From Promethearchaeota archaeon (GTDB taxonomy: Archaea; Asgardarchaeota; Lokiarchaeia; Sigyniarchaeales; SOKP01), in contig JALGVJ010000017.1 in assembly GCA_029838195.1 (NCBI GenBank), positions 105,690-169,689 on the forward strand: a DNA stretch of 64,000 bases, read 5' to 3'. Below, in pieces: positions 54,418 through 63,569 of this stretch. How positions within the stretch are numbered: position 1 is the stretch's first letter; each line of letters starts with the position of its first letter. The notes under the pieces are model-generated. The model saw nothing but the letters and a program-made list of their open reading frames with translations. It made no database searches and was not told the origin of the DNA. Both the position numbers and the translations under genes were made by a program.

Positions 54418-56568
54418 CTAATCACGCGAAATTGTAATTTTAATATCCACAGCTGAATATCCATGAATAAATGATAACAATGGATTAATATCTAACTCCA
54501 AAATTTCTGGAAAATCATTAACTAATTGAGTAACTCGCAATAATACATTAATGATGGCATCGATATCGGATGGACTTTCTCCCCTTACCCCTTGTAACAA
54601 GCTATATATCCGTGTCTTTTTAAGCATTTCCCTGGCATCTCTTTCTGTAAAGTTGTATGCCAATCCAAAAGATACATCTTTCAAGAAATTTGCATAAATT
54701 CCGCCTGCTCCTATCATCAATAATGGTCCAAATTGAGGATCTCTTGACATTCCCATGATTAATTCTATAACTTTCTTTTCTTTCTTAAAATCAATCATTT
54801 CTTGAATTTCTACACCATAGATTTTAATATTTGGAGGACCATATTTTTTTACATTATCAATTATTTGAGTAAAAGCATCAAAAGCATCTTGTGGTGTTTC
54901 TACGTTTAAAACGATGCCACCTACATCCGTTTTATGAATGATCTGAGGGCTTACTATCTTCATGGCGGATTTTCCTATTTCTCCTTGAATTTCCATGGCC
55001 TCTCGCGGTGTTCGTGCTAATCTAGATTTTGGTGAATGAATTCCATAACATTCAAAGATTTCACTTGTTTCATGGCTTAATAGTACGGTCCTATCATCCA
55101 ATCGAGCATTCTCAATTATTTCTTTAACTTTCTCTTGGTTAGCCTCAAAAATAGGAGTCTCTTTTTCATGAAAAGGTAAAGATTTTAAAATTTCCCCCCT
55201 TTTTATGAGTATTTTAATACAATGAGCAGCTCTATCGGGAAATTGAAAACACGGAATACCATTTCGTTTTAAGTAGTTTTTAGCTTCAGAAATCGATTTT
55301 TCTCCTATAAATGAACAGATAATGGGTTTATCTTTTAAATGGTTCGATGCAATATGATGGATGATCCGTGCTACTTCAGATGGATTTGTTTGAGCTTGAG
55401 GGGTTAAAATTATCAGGCATCCATCAGTGGTTACAACATTCTTTCTACCATGAAACTTTTCATTTAGACCAAAAATTGTTTCTAACGTGAATTTATATCG
55501 TCCAGGAGTAGCATCTCCAATAATATCTACGGGATTGAAAATTGCAGCTTCTGGCGGTAAATTCTCTCTTAACTCATGTAAAATGGGTTCTGAAAATTCA
55601 GCAAGCTTTATTCCTTCTTGTTCAAAAGCATCCGTTGCGACAATTCCCGGACCGCCTGCATTTGTAATAATTGCAAACGAATTTGTTTTTGGAATGGGTT
55701 GATATAGAAAAATTTCTCCATAATCAAACAAATCTTCGATGGACCAAGCTCTAAGTACACCACATTTTTCAAAAGCTAAATCATAGGCGATATCTGAGCC
55801 CGCTAAAGCACCTGTATGACTAGAAGCAGCTCGAGCTCCTGCTTCGCTGATTCCCGATTTCAGGATGATAATGGGTTTTTTCCTCGCTGCTTTAGGAACT
55901 ATTTCTAAAAATCGCTCTCCATCCTTAATGCTTTCTAAATAACACAAAATGACATGCGTGTTATCATCATCAGCCAAGTATTCAATGAAATCTACGGCGC
56001 CCAAATCCGCTTTGTTTCCAAGACTAATATTACAAGAAAATCCAAAGGGCTGCATCATGGAATAATCCATCATTCCTGTAAGCATGGCTCCAGATTGAGA
56101 TATCATGGCAATATTCCCTTTCTTAGGCGTTTCTACTGCAAATGAACCATTATAATCGAGACCAATGAATCCTAAACAATTCGGACCTAAAATGCGCATG
56201 CCATGTTTCCTTGCTAATTGTTTTAATTCTTCTTCGCGCTGAACACCCTCTCCTCCAATTTCTTTGAAACCCGCAGAAATTATTATTAGTCCTTTTATCT
56301 TTTTCTTTCCGCATTCTTCGACGATAGGATTTACTAATTTAGCAGGTATCACGAAAATAGCCATATCAATCTCTCCGGGCACGTCTAAGACACTTTTATA
56401 TGCCGGACATCCCAGGATGATTTTTTCAGTTGGGTGAATGGGGTAGATTTTACCTTGATAATTTGAATTAATGATATTTTTCAAAACGATATTTCCTACT
56501 TTTCCTTCTTTTGAACTGGCACCTATAACAGCAATGCTTTTCGGATGGAAGAGGAAATCTAAGCTCAT
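54418..56568 (-). CDS. acyl-CoA synthetase (ADP-forming), fused alpha-beta
   Basis: A 716-residue protein. The CoA-binding domain (LFHPKSIAVIGASSKEGKVG) is followed by CoA-ligase domains with the phospho-His segment SHTGALAGSD and the catalytic-type FNPVDIIGDA, then an ATP-grasp beta domain (KIVSPQIIHKTDVGGIVLNV, ELDINPL). It converts acyl-CoA, ADP and phosphate to acid, CoA and ATP, the usual energy-conserving step in peptide- or acid-fermenting archaea. I start at ATG 56568 (MSLDFLFH); a longer frame to 56658 adds a non-conserved leader. It is in an operon with the DRTGG protein. Confidence 0.9.
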   Translation of the reverse strand: MSLDFLFHPKSIAVIGASSKEGKVGNIVLKNIINSNYQGKIYPIHPTEKIILGCPAYKSVLDVPGEIDMAIFVIPAKLVNPIVEECGKKKIKGLIIISAGFKEIGGEGVQREEELKQLARKHGMRILGPNCLGFIGLDYNGSFAVETPKKGNIAMISQSGAMLTGMMDYSMMQPFGFSCNISLGNKADLGAVDFIEYLADDDNTHVILCYLESIKDGERFLEIVPKAARKKPIIILKSGISEAGARAASSHTGALAGSDIAYDLAFEKCGVLRAWSIEDLFDYGEIFLYQPIPKTNSFAIITNAGGPGIVATDAFEQEGIKLAEFSEPILHELRENLPPEAAIFNPVDIIGDATPGRYKFTLETIFGLNEKFHGRKNVVTTDGCLIILTPQAQTNPSEVARIIHHIASNHLKDKPIICSFIGEKSISEAKNYLKRNGIPCFQFPDRAAHCIKILIKRGEILKSLPFHEKETPIFEANQEKVKEIIENARLDDRTVLLSHETSEIFECYGIHSPKSRLARTPREAMEIQGEIGKSAMKIVSPQIIHKTDVGGIVLNVETPQDAFDAFTQIIDNVKKYGPPNIKIYGVEIQEMIDFKKEKKVIELIMGMSRDPQFGPLLMIGAGGIYANFLKDVSFGLAYNFTERDAREMLKKTRIYSLLQGVRGESPSDIDAIINVLLRVTQLVNDFPEILELDINPLLSFIHGYSAVDIKITISRD

Positions 56569-56738
56569 GATAGAAAAAAACTTAATTAGTTTGCAAATTG
56601 GTAAGGGGCTTTTTAATGTATTGTATAAAGAATTCATGACATTTAAAGATCTTTTCATGAAATATCAGTTCAGATAAATTAGAATTTTTTTTAGATGAGT
56701 AAAAAAAGAATTAATAATAGTGTAACTTTACACTCTTC

Positions 56739-57218
56739 ATGACAACTATTATCATGAAAACAAGCAAGGGAGATATCCATCTCGATTTATTCGATAATGA
56801 AGCACCAATGACGGTGGCTTCTTTTCTCTTCTTGATTAAGCAAGGATTCTATAATGGTATTAAATTCCACCGAGTTATAAAAGATTTCATGATACAAGGA
56901 GGGGATCCTTTAGGAAATGGAAGAGGAGGGCCGAAGGATAAGCAAATTTACTCTTTTTCATTCCAAGAAAAACAAATTAAGTACCCCTTTCCTGATGAAT
57001 TCCAAAGCGGAAGGACATTTAATAAACCGGGAATATTAGCCATGGCAAATGCCGGACCCAACACCAATGGTTCTCAATTCTTCATCACGCATGTTCCAAC
57101 TCCTTGGTTAAATAATAAACATACCATTTTTGGAGAAGTCATTAGCAAGCAAGATCAAGAAGTAGTGGATGCAATTGAACAAGGAGATTTAATTCAAGAA
57201 ATTCAAATACTAGATTAA
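56739..57218 (+). CDS. cyclophilin-type peptidyl-prolyl isomerase
   Basis: This 159-residue protein is a cyclophilin: [15 protein letters not shown] contains the catalytic Arg and Phe, [20 protein letters not shown] the substrate pocket, and TIFGEV the closing motif. There is no signal peptide, so it is cytoplasmic. It accelerates proline isomerisation in protein folding. ATG start. It is divergent from the acyl-CoA synthetase. Confidence 0.93.
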   Translation: MTTIIMKTSKGDIHLDLFDNEAPMTVASFLFLIKQGFYNGIKFHRVIKDFMIQGGDPLGNGRGGPKDKQIYSFSFQEKQIKYPFPDEFQSGRTFNKPGILAMANAGPNTNGSQFFITHVPTPWLNNKHTIFGEVISKQDQEVVDAIEQGDLIQEIQILD

Positions 57219-57469
57219 CCATAAGCCATGAATAATTTTTCTGAACAAATATACTTATGGGTCCCTTGAAATGAACTAGCTCATAGAATCTAATTTTATA
57301 TCTAATGAAAATTTTCGTTATTTTTTAAGGGTTCTCTAAAAAACAAATTAATTCTTTTTTAATTAGAAGCAATAAAATTAAATTATTTACCTCTATTCTA
57401 TCATAAGATATGTTAATACCTAGCTGAAAAAGATTTAAATATCTTGGAAAGCATGGATGTGAATCACCT

Positions 57470-57721
57470 TTGAGAAAATACACTCCGAATCGTTGGAACT
57501 ATTCAGAAAAAGCGGGAAAATGGGTTTACGTGGAAATAGATGATAATGGAAATAGAACTTATACCTATAAATTAGAACCCCCGCCCGAATTTATTGAATT
57601 ATCGCAACAAATCTCTATAATAAATAAAAAATTATTGCGTACTACCGATATAGAAGAAAACAACCAACTTTTTAAAGAATTAATGAGAATTTCGAAAAAG
57701 ATGCAAGAGATGGGAAAATGA
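57470..57721 (+). CDS. small protein of unknown function, C-terminal coiled coil
   Basis: 83 residues. The N-terminus is aromatic-rich (YTPNRWNYSEKAGKWVYVEI) and looks like a small beta hairpin; the second half is a Lys/Glu helix with heptad spacing (ISIINKKLL, LMRISKKMQEMG). It starts at TTG. The composition is convincingly protein-like. No family is recognised. It ends 37 bases before the stop of the convergent endonuclease V-like gene. Confidence 0.6.
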   Translation: MRKYTPNRWNYSEKAGKWVYVEIDDNGNRTYTYKLEPPPEFIELSQQISIINKKLLRTTDIEENNQLFKELMRISKKMQEMGK

Positions 57722-57758
57722 AAAGAAAACCATCATGCTCTTTCCCTTCTTAACTTTT

Positions 57759-58511
57759 CTATTTCTTTTCTTGTTTTCTCTCTTGAATCGCCTTATTTAT
57801 TCTCCTTTTTAGCTCACTAAAAACGGAAAAATCAATAGCCAAGAATACTCGTACAGCACTTACTAAAGAGATATTGTTTCCTACCGAAATATAATAATAT
57901 TTTTTAGAGTTAGGGCGAGGAACTCCCATGCCAATCGTTTCTCCCTCACATGTAATTTGTAAGAGAGAAGAATTCTTTTCTTTTAAGATAGTGCCAAATA
58001 AAAGGGATTCCGTATATCCAATTACAGGAATATTAATTTGCTTTCCTACATCGCAAGCTGCCCCATAAAAAAAAGGGTGAATGCGTCCGCTACTATTTAA
58101 TAAATAACAATCTGGCTGCTTTTCTAATTCATTAATGATTTTCAAGTATAGATTGGAATGATTTAAAAAAAGAACCGAGGGAAAATATCTCGTGAAAATA
58201 GGTTCAAGCGATGTCATCTTGAATGATGAAATTTTTTTTTCTACAAGCGAATATCGTAGATATCCAATATGAGCCAGATTTTCTTGGAATTTAATTTTAA
58301 TAATCCCTACCACCTCATGGTCCCGTACAATATCATTCTGATTTACTTCTTTAGCCATTTCTCGTTGATAATGACGTATTTCATCCAAGCTTGAAAAAGG
58401 TGTAGCTTTTAAATAAGGTTTTAAACAATCCGGACAGGTATAATAATAGCTCGTACCGTGCATTTCGCATGTTCGCATTAAATCATGCCGATTTTTCATT
58501 CCACGCCTCAT
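57759..58511 (-). CDS. endonuclease V homologue with degenerate active site and N-terminal zinc motif
   Basis: 250 residues. An N-terminal CxxH...CxxC arrangement (C15, H18, C26, C29) is followed by an EndoV-like domain: YFPSVLFLNHSNLYLKIINE, CYLLNSSGRIHPFFYGAACD, VGKQINIPVIGYTES and ETIGMGV, in the same order as real EndoV. The catalytic acids are changed: the Glu of FRE is Asn-Ser (LNHSN), the Asp of DGxGxxHP is Asn (NSSGRIHP), the first-strand Asp is not present and the late GH pair is Asn (VGNNIS). It may bind deaminated nucleic acid without cutting, or do something new. Confidence 0.7.
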   Translation of the reverse strand: MRRGMKNRHDLMRTCEMHGTSYYYTCPDCLKPYLKATPFSSLDEIRHYQREMAKEVNQNDIVRDHEVVGIIKIKFQENLAHIGYLRYSLVEKKISSFKMTSLEPIFTRYFPSVLFLNHSNLYLKIINELEKQPDCYLLNSSGRIHPFFYGAACDVGKQINIPVIGYTESLLFGTILKEKNSSLLQITCEGETIGMGVPRPNSKKYYYISVGNNISLVSAVRVFLAIDFSVFSELKRRINKAIQERKQEKK

Positions 58512-58655
58512 TTTTATATTTTATAAATAATTATCTAGAATACCTATTTGATTTAAAATGTTTAACCATTTGAATTTGTAAATTTAAACTAAAAATTTAA
58601 TTCCATTCATTAAATTTATACATTAAGGTTTTAAAAGAAAAAAGGTGCTTAAAAG

Positions 58656-59459
58656 CTGAAAATCGCTGTTAGTGGAAAAGGCGGCGTTGGAAAGACACTT
58701 ATAGCCGGCACTTTAGCCCGATTATTTGCCAAAGACCATTTTAAGGTATTAGCAATTGATAATGATTCTGCCATGAACTTGAGTTATACTCTCGGAATTG
58801 AACAAGATGTTAAGAATACCATTGTACCTATATCTAAAATGAGGGGGCTCGTGGAAGAGAGAGTAATTATAAAAGATGCAGGACCTGGCGTGTATAACAT
58901 CAACCCTAATGTTTCGGATATTCCCGATAAATATAAAGTCTCTGGTCCCGATGGATTGGAATTGCTAGTATTAGGCTCAATCGAAGAGCCTTCGACAGGA
59001 TGCCTCTGTCCGGAAAATGCTCTCATTCGCACTCTCCTTTATAATTTATTTGTAAAAAGAAATGAAGTAATAATCGTTGATTTTGAAGCGGGATTAGAGC
59101 ATTTAGGGAGAGGAACCGCAAAAGGCATTGATGTCATGCTGGTTATCACGGAGCCTTCTCAAAAATCTCTGGATATATCAAATAAAATCCTTGATTTATG
59201 TAAAAAATTGGGAATCGTGAATATTTTTTTAATAGTGAATAAAGTAATTGATGATTCTCAAATAGAAGAAATCAATAGTAGAATAGAGTCTTGGAATGTA
59301 CCACTATATCACGTCATTCCAAGCGACCCGGAAATAGGAAAAGCCGATCTCATGGGAGTTTCTCCAATAGACCATGACCCCGATTCTCCCGCCATGCAAT
59401 CCATAAAACGATTATATCTTAAATTAAAAGAATTAAAAGAACACGTGTTTGATATTTGA
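58656..59459 (+). CDS. cooC: CooC-type nickel-insertion ATPase, CTG start
   Basis: A 267-residue deviant Walker-A ATPase of the MinD/ParA class: KIAVSGKGGVGKT at the N-terminus, AIDNDSAMNLSYTLG, and the CooC-specific CLCPENALIRTLL with the CxC nickel-binding pair. CooC inserts nickel into carbon monoxide dehydrogenase. The P-loop only appears if translation starts at the CTG of 58656-58658: a stop lies two codons upstream and no ATG, GTG or TTG precedes the P-loop. AAGGTG is 10 bases before. A later ATG at 58773 would remove the ATPase motif. Confidence 0.82.
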   Translation: MKIAVSGKGGVGKTLIAGTLARLFAKDHFKVLAIDNDSAMNLSYTLGIEQDVKNTIVPISKMRGLVEERVIIKDAGPGVYNINPNVSDIPDKYKVSGPDGLELLVLGSIEEPSTGCLCPENALIRTLLYNLFVKRNEVIIVDFEAGLEHLGRGTAKGIDVMLVITEPSQKSLDISNKILDLCKKLGIVNIFLIVNKVIDDSQIEEINSRIESWNVPLYHVIPSDPEIGKADLMGVSPIDHDPDSPAMQSIKRLYLKLKELKEHVFDI

Positions 59460-59486
59460 GCCGGGAGGATTGTTGCTTGTTAGATT

Positions 59487-59735
59487 TTAAATGAGATCGG
59501 ATAAGTCTAAATCTTGCTCTTTCGCAATTTCTTTCCACTGCTCAATTGCTTCTATGGCTTTTTCTTCATTCATTTGTTCAATAGCATATCCCGCATGTAC
59601 GACAACATAATTTCCAACCCTCGGTTCTTGAAGCAGAGCAATAATGACTTCTTGCTTCAAGCCATCAAAATCTACTAAGGCCGTCTTCTTTTCGGGATTA
59701 ATTTCAAGAATTTTTCCGGGAATAGCTAAACACAT
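59487..59735 (-). CDS. hypC: hydrogenase maturation chaperone HypC
   Basis: The 82-residue protein starts MCLAIPGKI, with the essential N-terminal Cys2, followed by an OB-like strand set (KTALVDFDGLKQEV, GNYVVVHAGYAIEQM). HypC carries Fe(CN)2CO to the large subunit of [NiFe]-hydrogenase, consistent with the hydrogenase genes at the right edge. It is convergent with CooC, placing two nickel-enzyme maturation genes together. Confidence 0.93.
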   Translation of the reverse strand: MCLAIPGKILEINPEKKTALVDFDGLKQEVIIALLQEPRVGNYVVVHAGYAIEQMNEEKAIEAIEQWKEIAKEQDLDLSDLI

Positions 59736-60044
59736 GAATGTATCCTCTTTATTATTAACGTTATTCTAATAACTTATAAAATACCTGAAAAAAAATAAAC
59801 ATGTCTCTTATGTAATTTAATCTTAAAAAAGTAATTGTTTTGGAAATGAAATCGATTTCAAAAAAAATAATACTAAAAATTAATTCTACTATAACTCATG
59901 CTTTCATTTGTCGTAAAGCTCCTAAATTATCCGCAAAATATATTATTTTTACAACTTTTTACTCCTTGATAATCTCATCTTGCAATGATGAGAGTCGGTA
60001 TTTCCTAGTAGAACATCCTCAATTATTTTCACGAATGAAAAAAA
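59736..60044. other. intergenic, AT-rich
   Basis: A 75-codon frame at 59840-60067 overlaps the decarboxylase start and has no family resemblance; nothing else is seen. It includes the hypC and decarboxylase promoters. Confidence 0.4.
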
Positions 60045-61223
60045 ATGCGAAACGAAGGATTGGATAAACGGAAAATACTTCAAATATTAGAAGAAAAACT
60101 GGCGTGCGATCATTCATATGATGAAGGATATATCCTTGGATCCATGTGCACGGAAGTTAACGAATTTGGTAAAGAAGTGTATTTGAAATATATTAGTAAA
60201 AATCTGGGGGATCCGGGTTTATTTCCTGGCACCGCCAAGTTGGAAGAGGAAGTAGTGGCAGAGATCGGAGAGTTATTTAACGGTTCAAATATCATCGGGT
60301 CATTCATGACCGGTGGCTCCGAAGCGAATTTAATTGCCATGCGTATTGCAAAAAAATTACATGAAGATATTAAAGAACCAGAAATCGTCGTTCCTATATC
60401 TGCTCATCGCTCCTTCGATAAAGCCGGTGATCTCCTAAATATTAAGATAAAAAAAGCACGTCTCAAAAATAATTTTGAATTAGACTTAGAGCATTTTAAT
60501 TCCTTGATTTCTGAAAATACGTGTGGCGTCGTGGCAATTGCCGGCACCACCTCTCTTGGTTTAATTGATCCCATTGAAAAAATAGGAGAAATTATCGATG
60601 GTAGAGATATATTTTTCCACGTGGATGCTGCTTTCGGCGGGTTTGTCCTTCCTTTTTTGAAACAATTAAGCTACGACATTCCTCCTTGGGATTTCAGCGT
60701 AAAGCAAGTTGATTCCATTACTGCGGATCCGCACAAAATGGGCATGGGAGTAATTCCCTCAGGAGGATTGTTCTTGAGAAATAAAGAAATAATCCAAAAG
60801 GTAGGGTTTGAAATTCCTTATTTAGCTGGAGGAAATTTTAAGCACCTCCACTTAGTAGGAACACGCCCAGGTGCCACTGTAATAGCTTTTTGGGCTATTA
60901 TGGAATATCTCGGCATTAAGGGTTTTACTCAAATTGTACAAAAATGCATGGATAACACGCACTATTTAGCTGAACAAATTAAAGAAATAAAGGGTGTTGC
61001 CCTAGCAGCAGAACCAGTCATGAACGTCATAGGCATTACGACGGAAAATGGCGAAAGCATCTGCGAATTGGATAAAGAATTGAGAAAAATGCACTGGATG
61101 TTAGGAAAATTTGAAGAATTTAATCTTATTCGCGCTGTCATCATGCCGCACGTGACGAGAGAACATCTCGGGCGATTTGTTAATGATTTAAAAATCGCGG
61201 TTAAAAAATTAAAATTAAATTGA
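60045..61223 (+). CDS. mfnA: PLP-dependent group II decarboxylase, MfnA-like
   Basis: A 392-residue enzyme. FMTGGSEANLIAMRIA is the family glycine/Ser segment; FHVDAAFGGFVLPF carries the Asp that contacts PLP, and ADPHKMGMG the Schiff-base Lys. The archaeal MfnA branch decarboxylates L-tyrosine or L-aspartate (methanofuran or CoA synthesis); glutamate decarboxylases are related. The length and the archaeal setting favour MfnA. ATG start (MRNEGLDK). It stands alone. Confidence 0.85.
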   Translation: MRNEGLDKRKILQILEEKLACDHSYDEGYILGSMCTEVNEFGKEVYLKYISKNLGDPGLFPGTAKLEEEVVAEIGELFNGSNIIGSFMTGGSEANLIAMRIAKKLHEDIKEPEIVVPISAHRSFDKAGDLLNIKIKKARLKNNFELDLEHFNSLISENTCGVVAIAGTTSLGLIDPIEKIGEIIDGRDIFFHVDAAFGGFVLPFLKQLSYDIPPWDFSVKQVDSITADPHKMGMGVIPSGGLFLRNKEIIQKVGFEIPYLAGGNFKHLHLVGTRPGATVIAFWAIMEYLGIKGFTQIVQKCMDNTHYLAEQIKEIKGVALAAEPVMNVIGITTENGESICELDKELRKMHWMLGKFEEFNLIRAVIMPHVTREHLGRFVNDLKIAVKKLKLN

Positions 61224-61402
61224 AATTGAAATCCCATTTACAATTTTTATCTAATTTTTGCTTATTTTTACTCTTAACTAATTGCTCTTACGAAGTTAAT
61301 AAAGATTTAAATTAGGCCATGAATTTACTTTTCCTAATTCCTAATTAAAAACTTCTAATCATATAAGAATATAAATGATTTAAATTAAGGGCGTATTAAT
61401 AC

Positions 61403-61951
61403 ATGAATATAAATAAATTAAAAGAATGGCCAAATACCAAACTACTATTGGTTTTAACTGTCATTGGTTTCGTTATTTTCATTCTCATAAACCAATTTGT
61501 ATTCGTTCCGCTAAGTGCCACATACACGTCGTATGGTATCCTTGAATTCGAATTCGCCTGGACACGGGGAAGAGTGATTTCAATTTTTACCATGTGGGGC
61601 CAACAAGGCATGCACGACCAAAAATTAGGTATATATTGGGATTTCCTGTATATTATTGGCTATATTTTTTTTATAATGGGCTGTATCATCTTAATTACGA
61701 GACAACTTGAAGGTAAAATCGAAAATATTGGCTATAAAATCAGCCTCTTGATAGTCCTCGCCGGTATTTTCGACGTTATCGAAAATATTAATCTTCTCAT
61801 CATGTTAGAAAATCCAACAACCTTCTCATCCATTGTTCCCACCTTGGCTTCGATTTGTTCGTCTATTAAATTCACCTTATTGATAATCGGAATCGTCTAT
61901 TTCGTTATTGCACTCCTTATGTTTATTTACACTATTCTTAAGAAAAAGTAA
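61403..61951 (+). CDS. 4TM membrane protein of unknown function
   Basis: 182 residues with about four hydrophobic helices, an exported-looking loop after helix 1 (SATYTSYGILEFEFAWTRGR), and GIFDVIENINLLIML before helix 4. No domain is recognised and no clear functional neighbour is present. ATG start. Confidence 0.65.
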   Translation: MNINKLKEWPNTKLLLVLTVIGFVIFILINQFVFVPLSATYTSYGILEFEFAWTRGRVISIFTMWGQQGMHDQKLGIYWDFLYIIGYIFFIMGCIILITRQLEGKIENIGYKISLLIVLAGIFDVIENINLLIMLENPTTFSSIVPTLASICSSIKFTLLIIGIVYFVIALLMFIYTILKKK

Positions 61952-62065
61952 TGAAAAGGTGATATGATTCTTTAATACTGACGAAATAATCGATACTTAG
62001 AAACAAAAATTAAAACGAAATTTTAAAAAAAAAAGAAAAATTGTTTTTTTGTTTTTCTCAAATTC

Positions 62066-62938
62066 TTATAATCCAATCTTTTCAAGAGCAGATTTCACGC
62101 GAACTCGATGAAATTTCAAACCAATCTCATCCGGATTTATTCCCATTCCTAATGCTAATAATTCCGTGAGATATAACACTGGGATATCATAATTTGCATC
62201 AAATTTTTTCGAAAGATCTCTCTGTTTTGTATCAAATTGCTGAAAGCAAGCGGGACAATTCACCACAATAACATCTGCTCCGGCTTTACTAATGCTATCC
62301 AGTTTTTTCTTTAAAATTTGATCACCGTACTCTTCATAAGCATTCGAGACAGCAGAACCGCAACAGAGTGCCAATTCATCATAATCGACAACAGTTGCGC
62401 CTGTAGCCGCCACAATATTTTTCAGATTTTCGGGTCTTAACGGATCATCTGCTTCCATCCATTCCGCCGGCCGCATGTAATGACAACCCGGATGACACGC
62501 CACCTTTAGTCCACTTAATTGTTTGGTCAAGGCACCTTTTACACTGTCCAAGTTCTCTTTGATTACGTCCACGAAATGCTTGACTTCTACTGAACCTTTA
62601 TATTCCTTGCCAATTTTTTCTAATTGCTTGTTCACCTTCTCTTTCAAGTGAGAATCATGTTTTAATTGATGCTGAACCCCTCTTAACGTGTTGGTACAAC
62701 CATTACAAAGAGATACAATTGGCTTTCCCTCCGCTTCTGCTAAGCATAAGTTAAACGCACCCATCGCCAACCAGACATCATTATCAAAACTCTTCATCCC
62801 CGTTGGATCGGGACAACACGCAAATGGCGCCTCCGAGGTGGTGATTCCAACTTTCTCAAAAACTTTCCTTGATGCGGCTTCAATGAAGGGAATCCTATTC
62901 CCTATCGTACAACCCTCAAACATTTTATATTCTGTCAT
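62066..62938 (-). CDS. hdrB: HdrB, CoB-CoM heterodisulfide reductase subunit B-like
   Basis: A 290-residue protein with two CCG domains: CCPDPTG and SLCNGCTN in the first, ACHPGCHYMRP, ALCCGSAV and NCPACFQQFD in the second, which bind the noncubane [4Fe-4S] clusters where disulfides are reduced. I start at ATG 62938, preceded by AAGGAGGG; a 13-residue longer frame overlaps hdrC. It belongs to the hydrogenase-Hdr operon. In a non-methanogen the substrate disulfide is unknown. Confidence 0.92.
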   Translation of the reverse strand: MTEYKMFEGCTIGNRIPFIEAASRKVFEKVGITTSEAPFACCPDPTGMKSFDNDVWLAMGAFNLCLAEAEGKPIVSLCNGCTNTLRGVQHQLKHDSHLKEKVNKQLEKIGKEYKGSVEVKHFVDVIKENLDSVKGALTKQLSGLKVACHPGCHYMRPAEWMEADDPLRPENLKNIVAATGATVVDYDELALCCGSAVSNAYEEYGDQILKKKLDSISKAGADVIVVNCPACFQQFDTKQRDLSKKFDANYDIPVLYLTELLALGMGINPDEIGLKFHRVRVKSALEKIGL

Positions 62939-62951
62939 GTTTCTACCCTCC

Positions 62952-63458
62952 TTATTTGAGTTTCTTATCCGCTCCAATGTTTTTAATTAAAGATTGTACT
63001 ATATTTACATCAGGAGAAGGAATCTCTGGCAAGCCTAACTGCTGTCTCCTACGTTCTATCGCCGGCTGAGAAGGAATTGCTTTACCATTCTCGAATATCG
63101 CTTTTGCTTGACCATAAATAAATTCTGGTGCTTTGCCCATTTCCGTGCTTTTATTTTTTAGAAACGTAAAGATCTCCGTGAGCTCGATGTTCTGCGGGCA
63201 AACCTCATCGCATGTGTCGCATACCGTACAGCCCCAGATTGCTAGGGGGTCCGCCGAAAAGATTGCATCTTTATATCCGAGGAGAGCATTCAAAATATTT
63301 GCTCTTGGATTATAGCCACTCGTGGTATAAAAATCAATGGAAACTGCCGAGACAGGACAGTTGTCCGTGCATCTACTGCACTGGTAACAATATTTGATTA
63401 AATCCGAGCTAATATGGTGGTCCATTACTTGTTTTCTAAATTCAAAATCTAATACCAT
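62952..63458 (-). CDS. hdrC: HdrC, heterodisulfide reductase subunit C-like
   Basis: 168 residues with two [4Fe-4S] ferredoxin motifs, CYQCSRCTDNCP and CTVCDTCDEVCP, and the usual C-terminal helical part. HdrC carries electrons between HdrA and HdrB. The gene follows vhuU with an AAGGAG site before the ATG and precedes hdrB by 13 bases. HdrA is not in the window. Confidence 0.93.
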   Translation of the reverse strand: MVLDFEFRKQVMDHHISSDLIKYCYQCSRCTDNCPVSAVSIDFYTTSGYNPRANILNALLGYKDAIFSADPLAIWGCTVCDTCDEVCPQNIELTEIFTFLKNKSTEMGKAPEFIYGQAKAIFENGKAIPSQPAIERRRQQLGLPEIPSPDVNIVQSLIKNIGADKKLK

Positions 63459-63539
63459 ATTACTTACACTCCTTTTTTTTCTATAAAATTATATTTCATG
63501 TTCATGTGGTATTGGCTTTTTACCCTTGCAAGGGCAGTC

Positions 63540-63569
63540 ATATTCAATCTCTTTTTTTTTATTGAATAT
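63540..63569 (-). other. perfect 9-bp hairpin immediately after the vhuU stop, SECIS-region candidate
   Basis: ATATTCAAT and ATTGAATAT pair exactly around an A-rich 12-base loop. It starts directly after the second TGA of vhuU. A second palindrome, CCCTTGCAAGGG, follows at 63523-63534 on the same strand. Archaeal selenocysteine insertion elements normally lie in such 3' regions, but I do not recognise the consensus with certainty. Confidence 0.35.
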
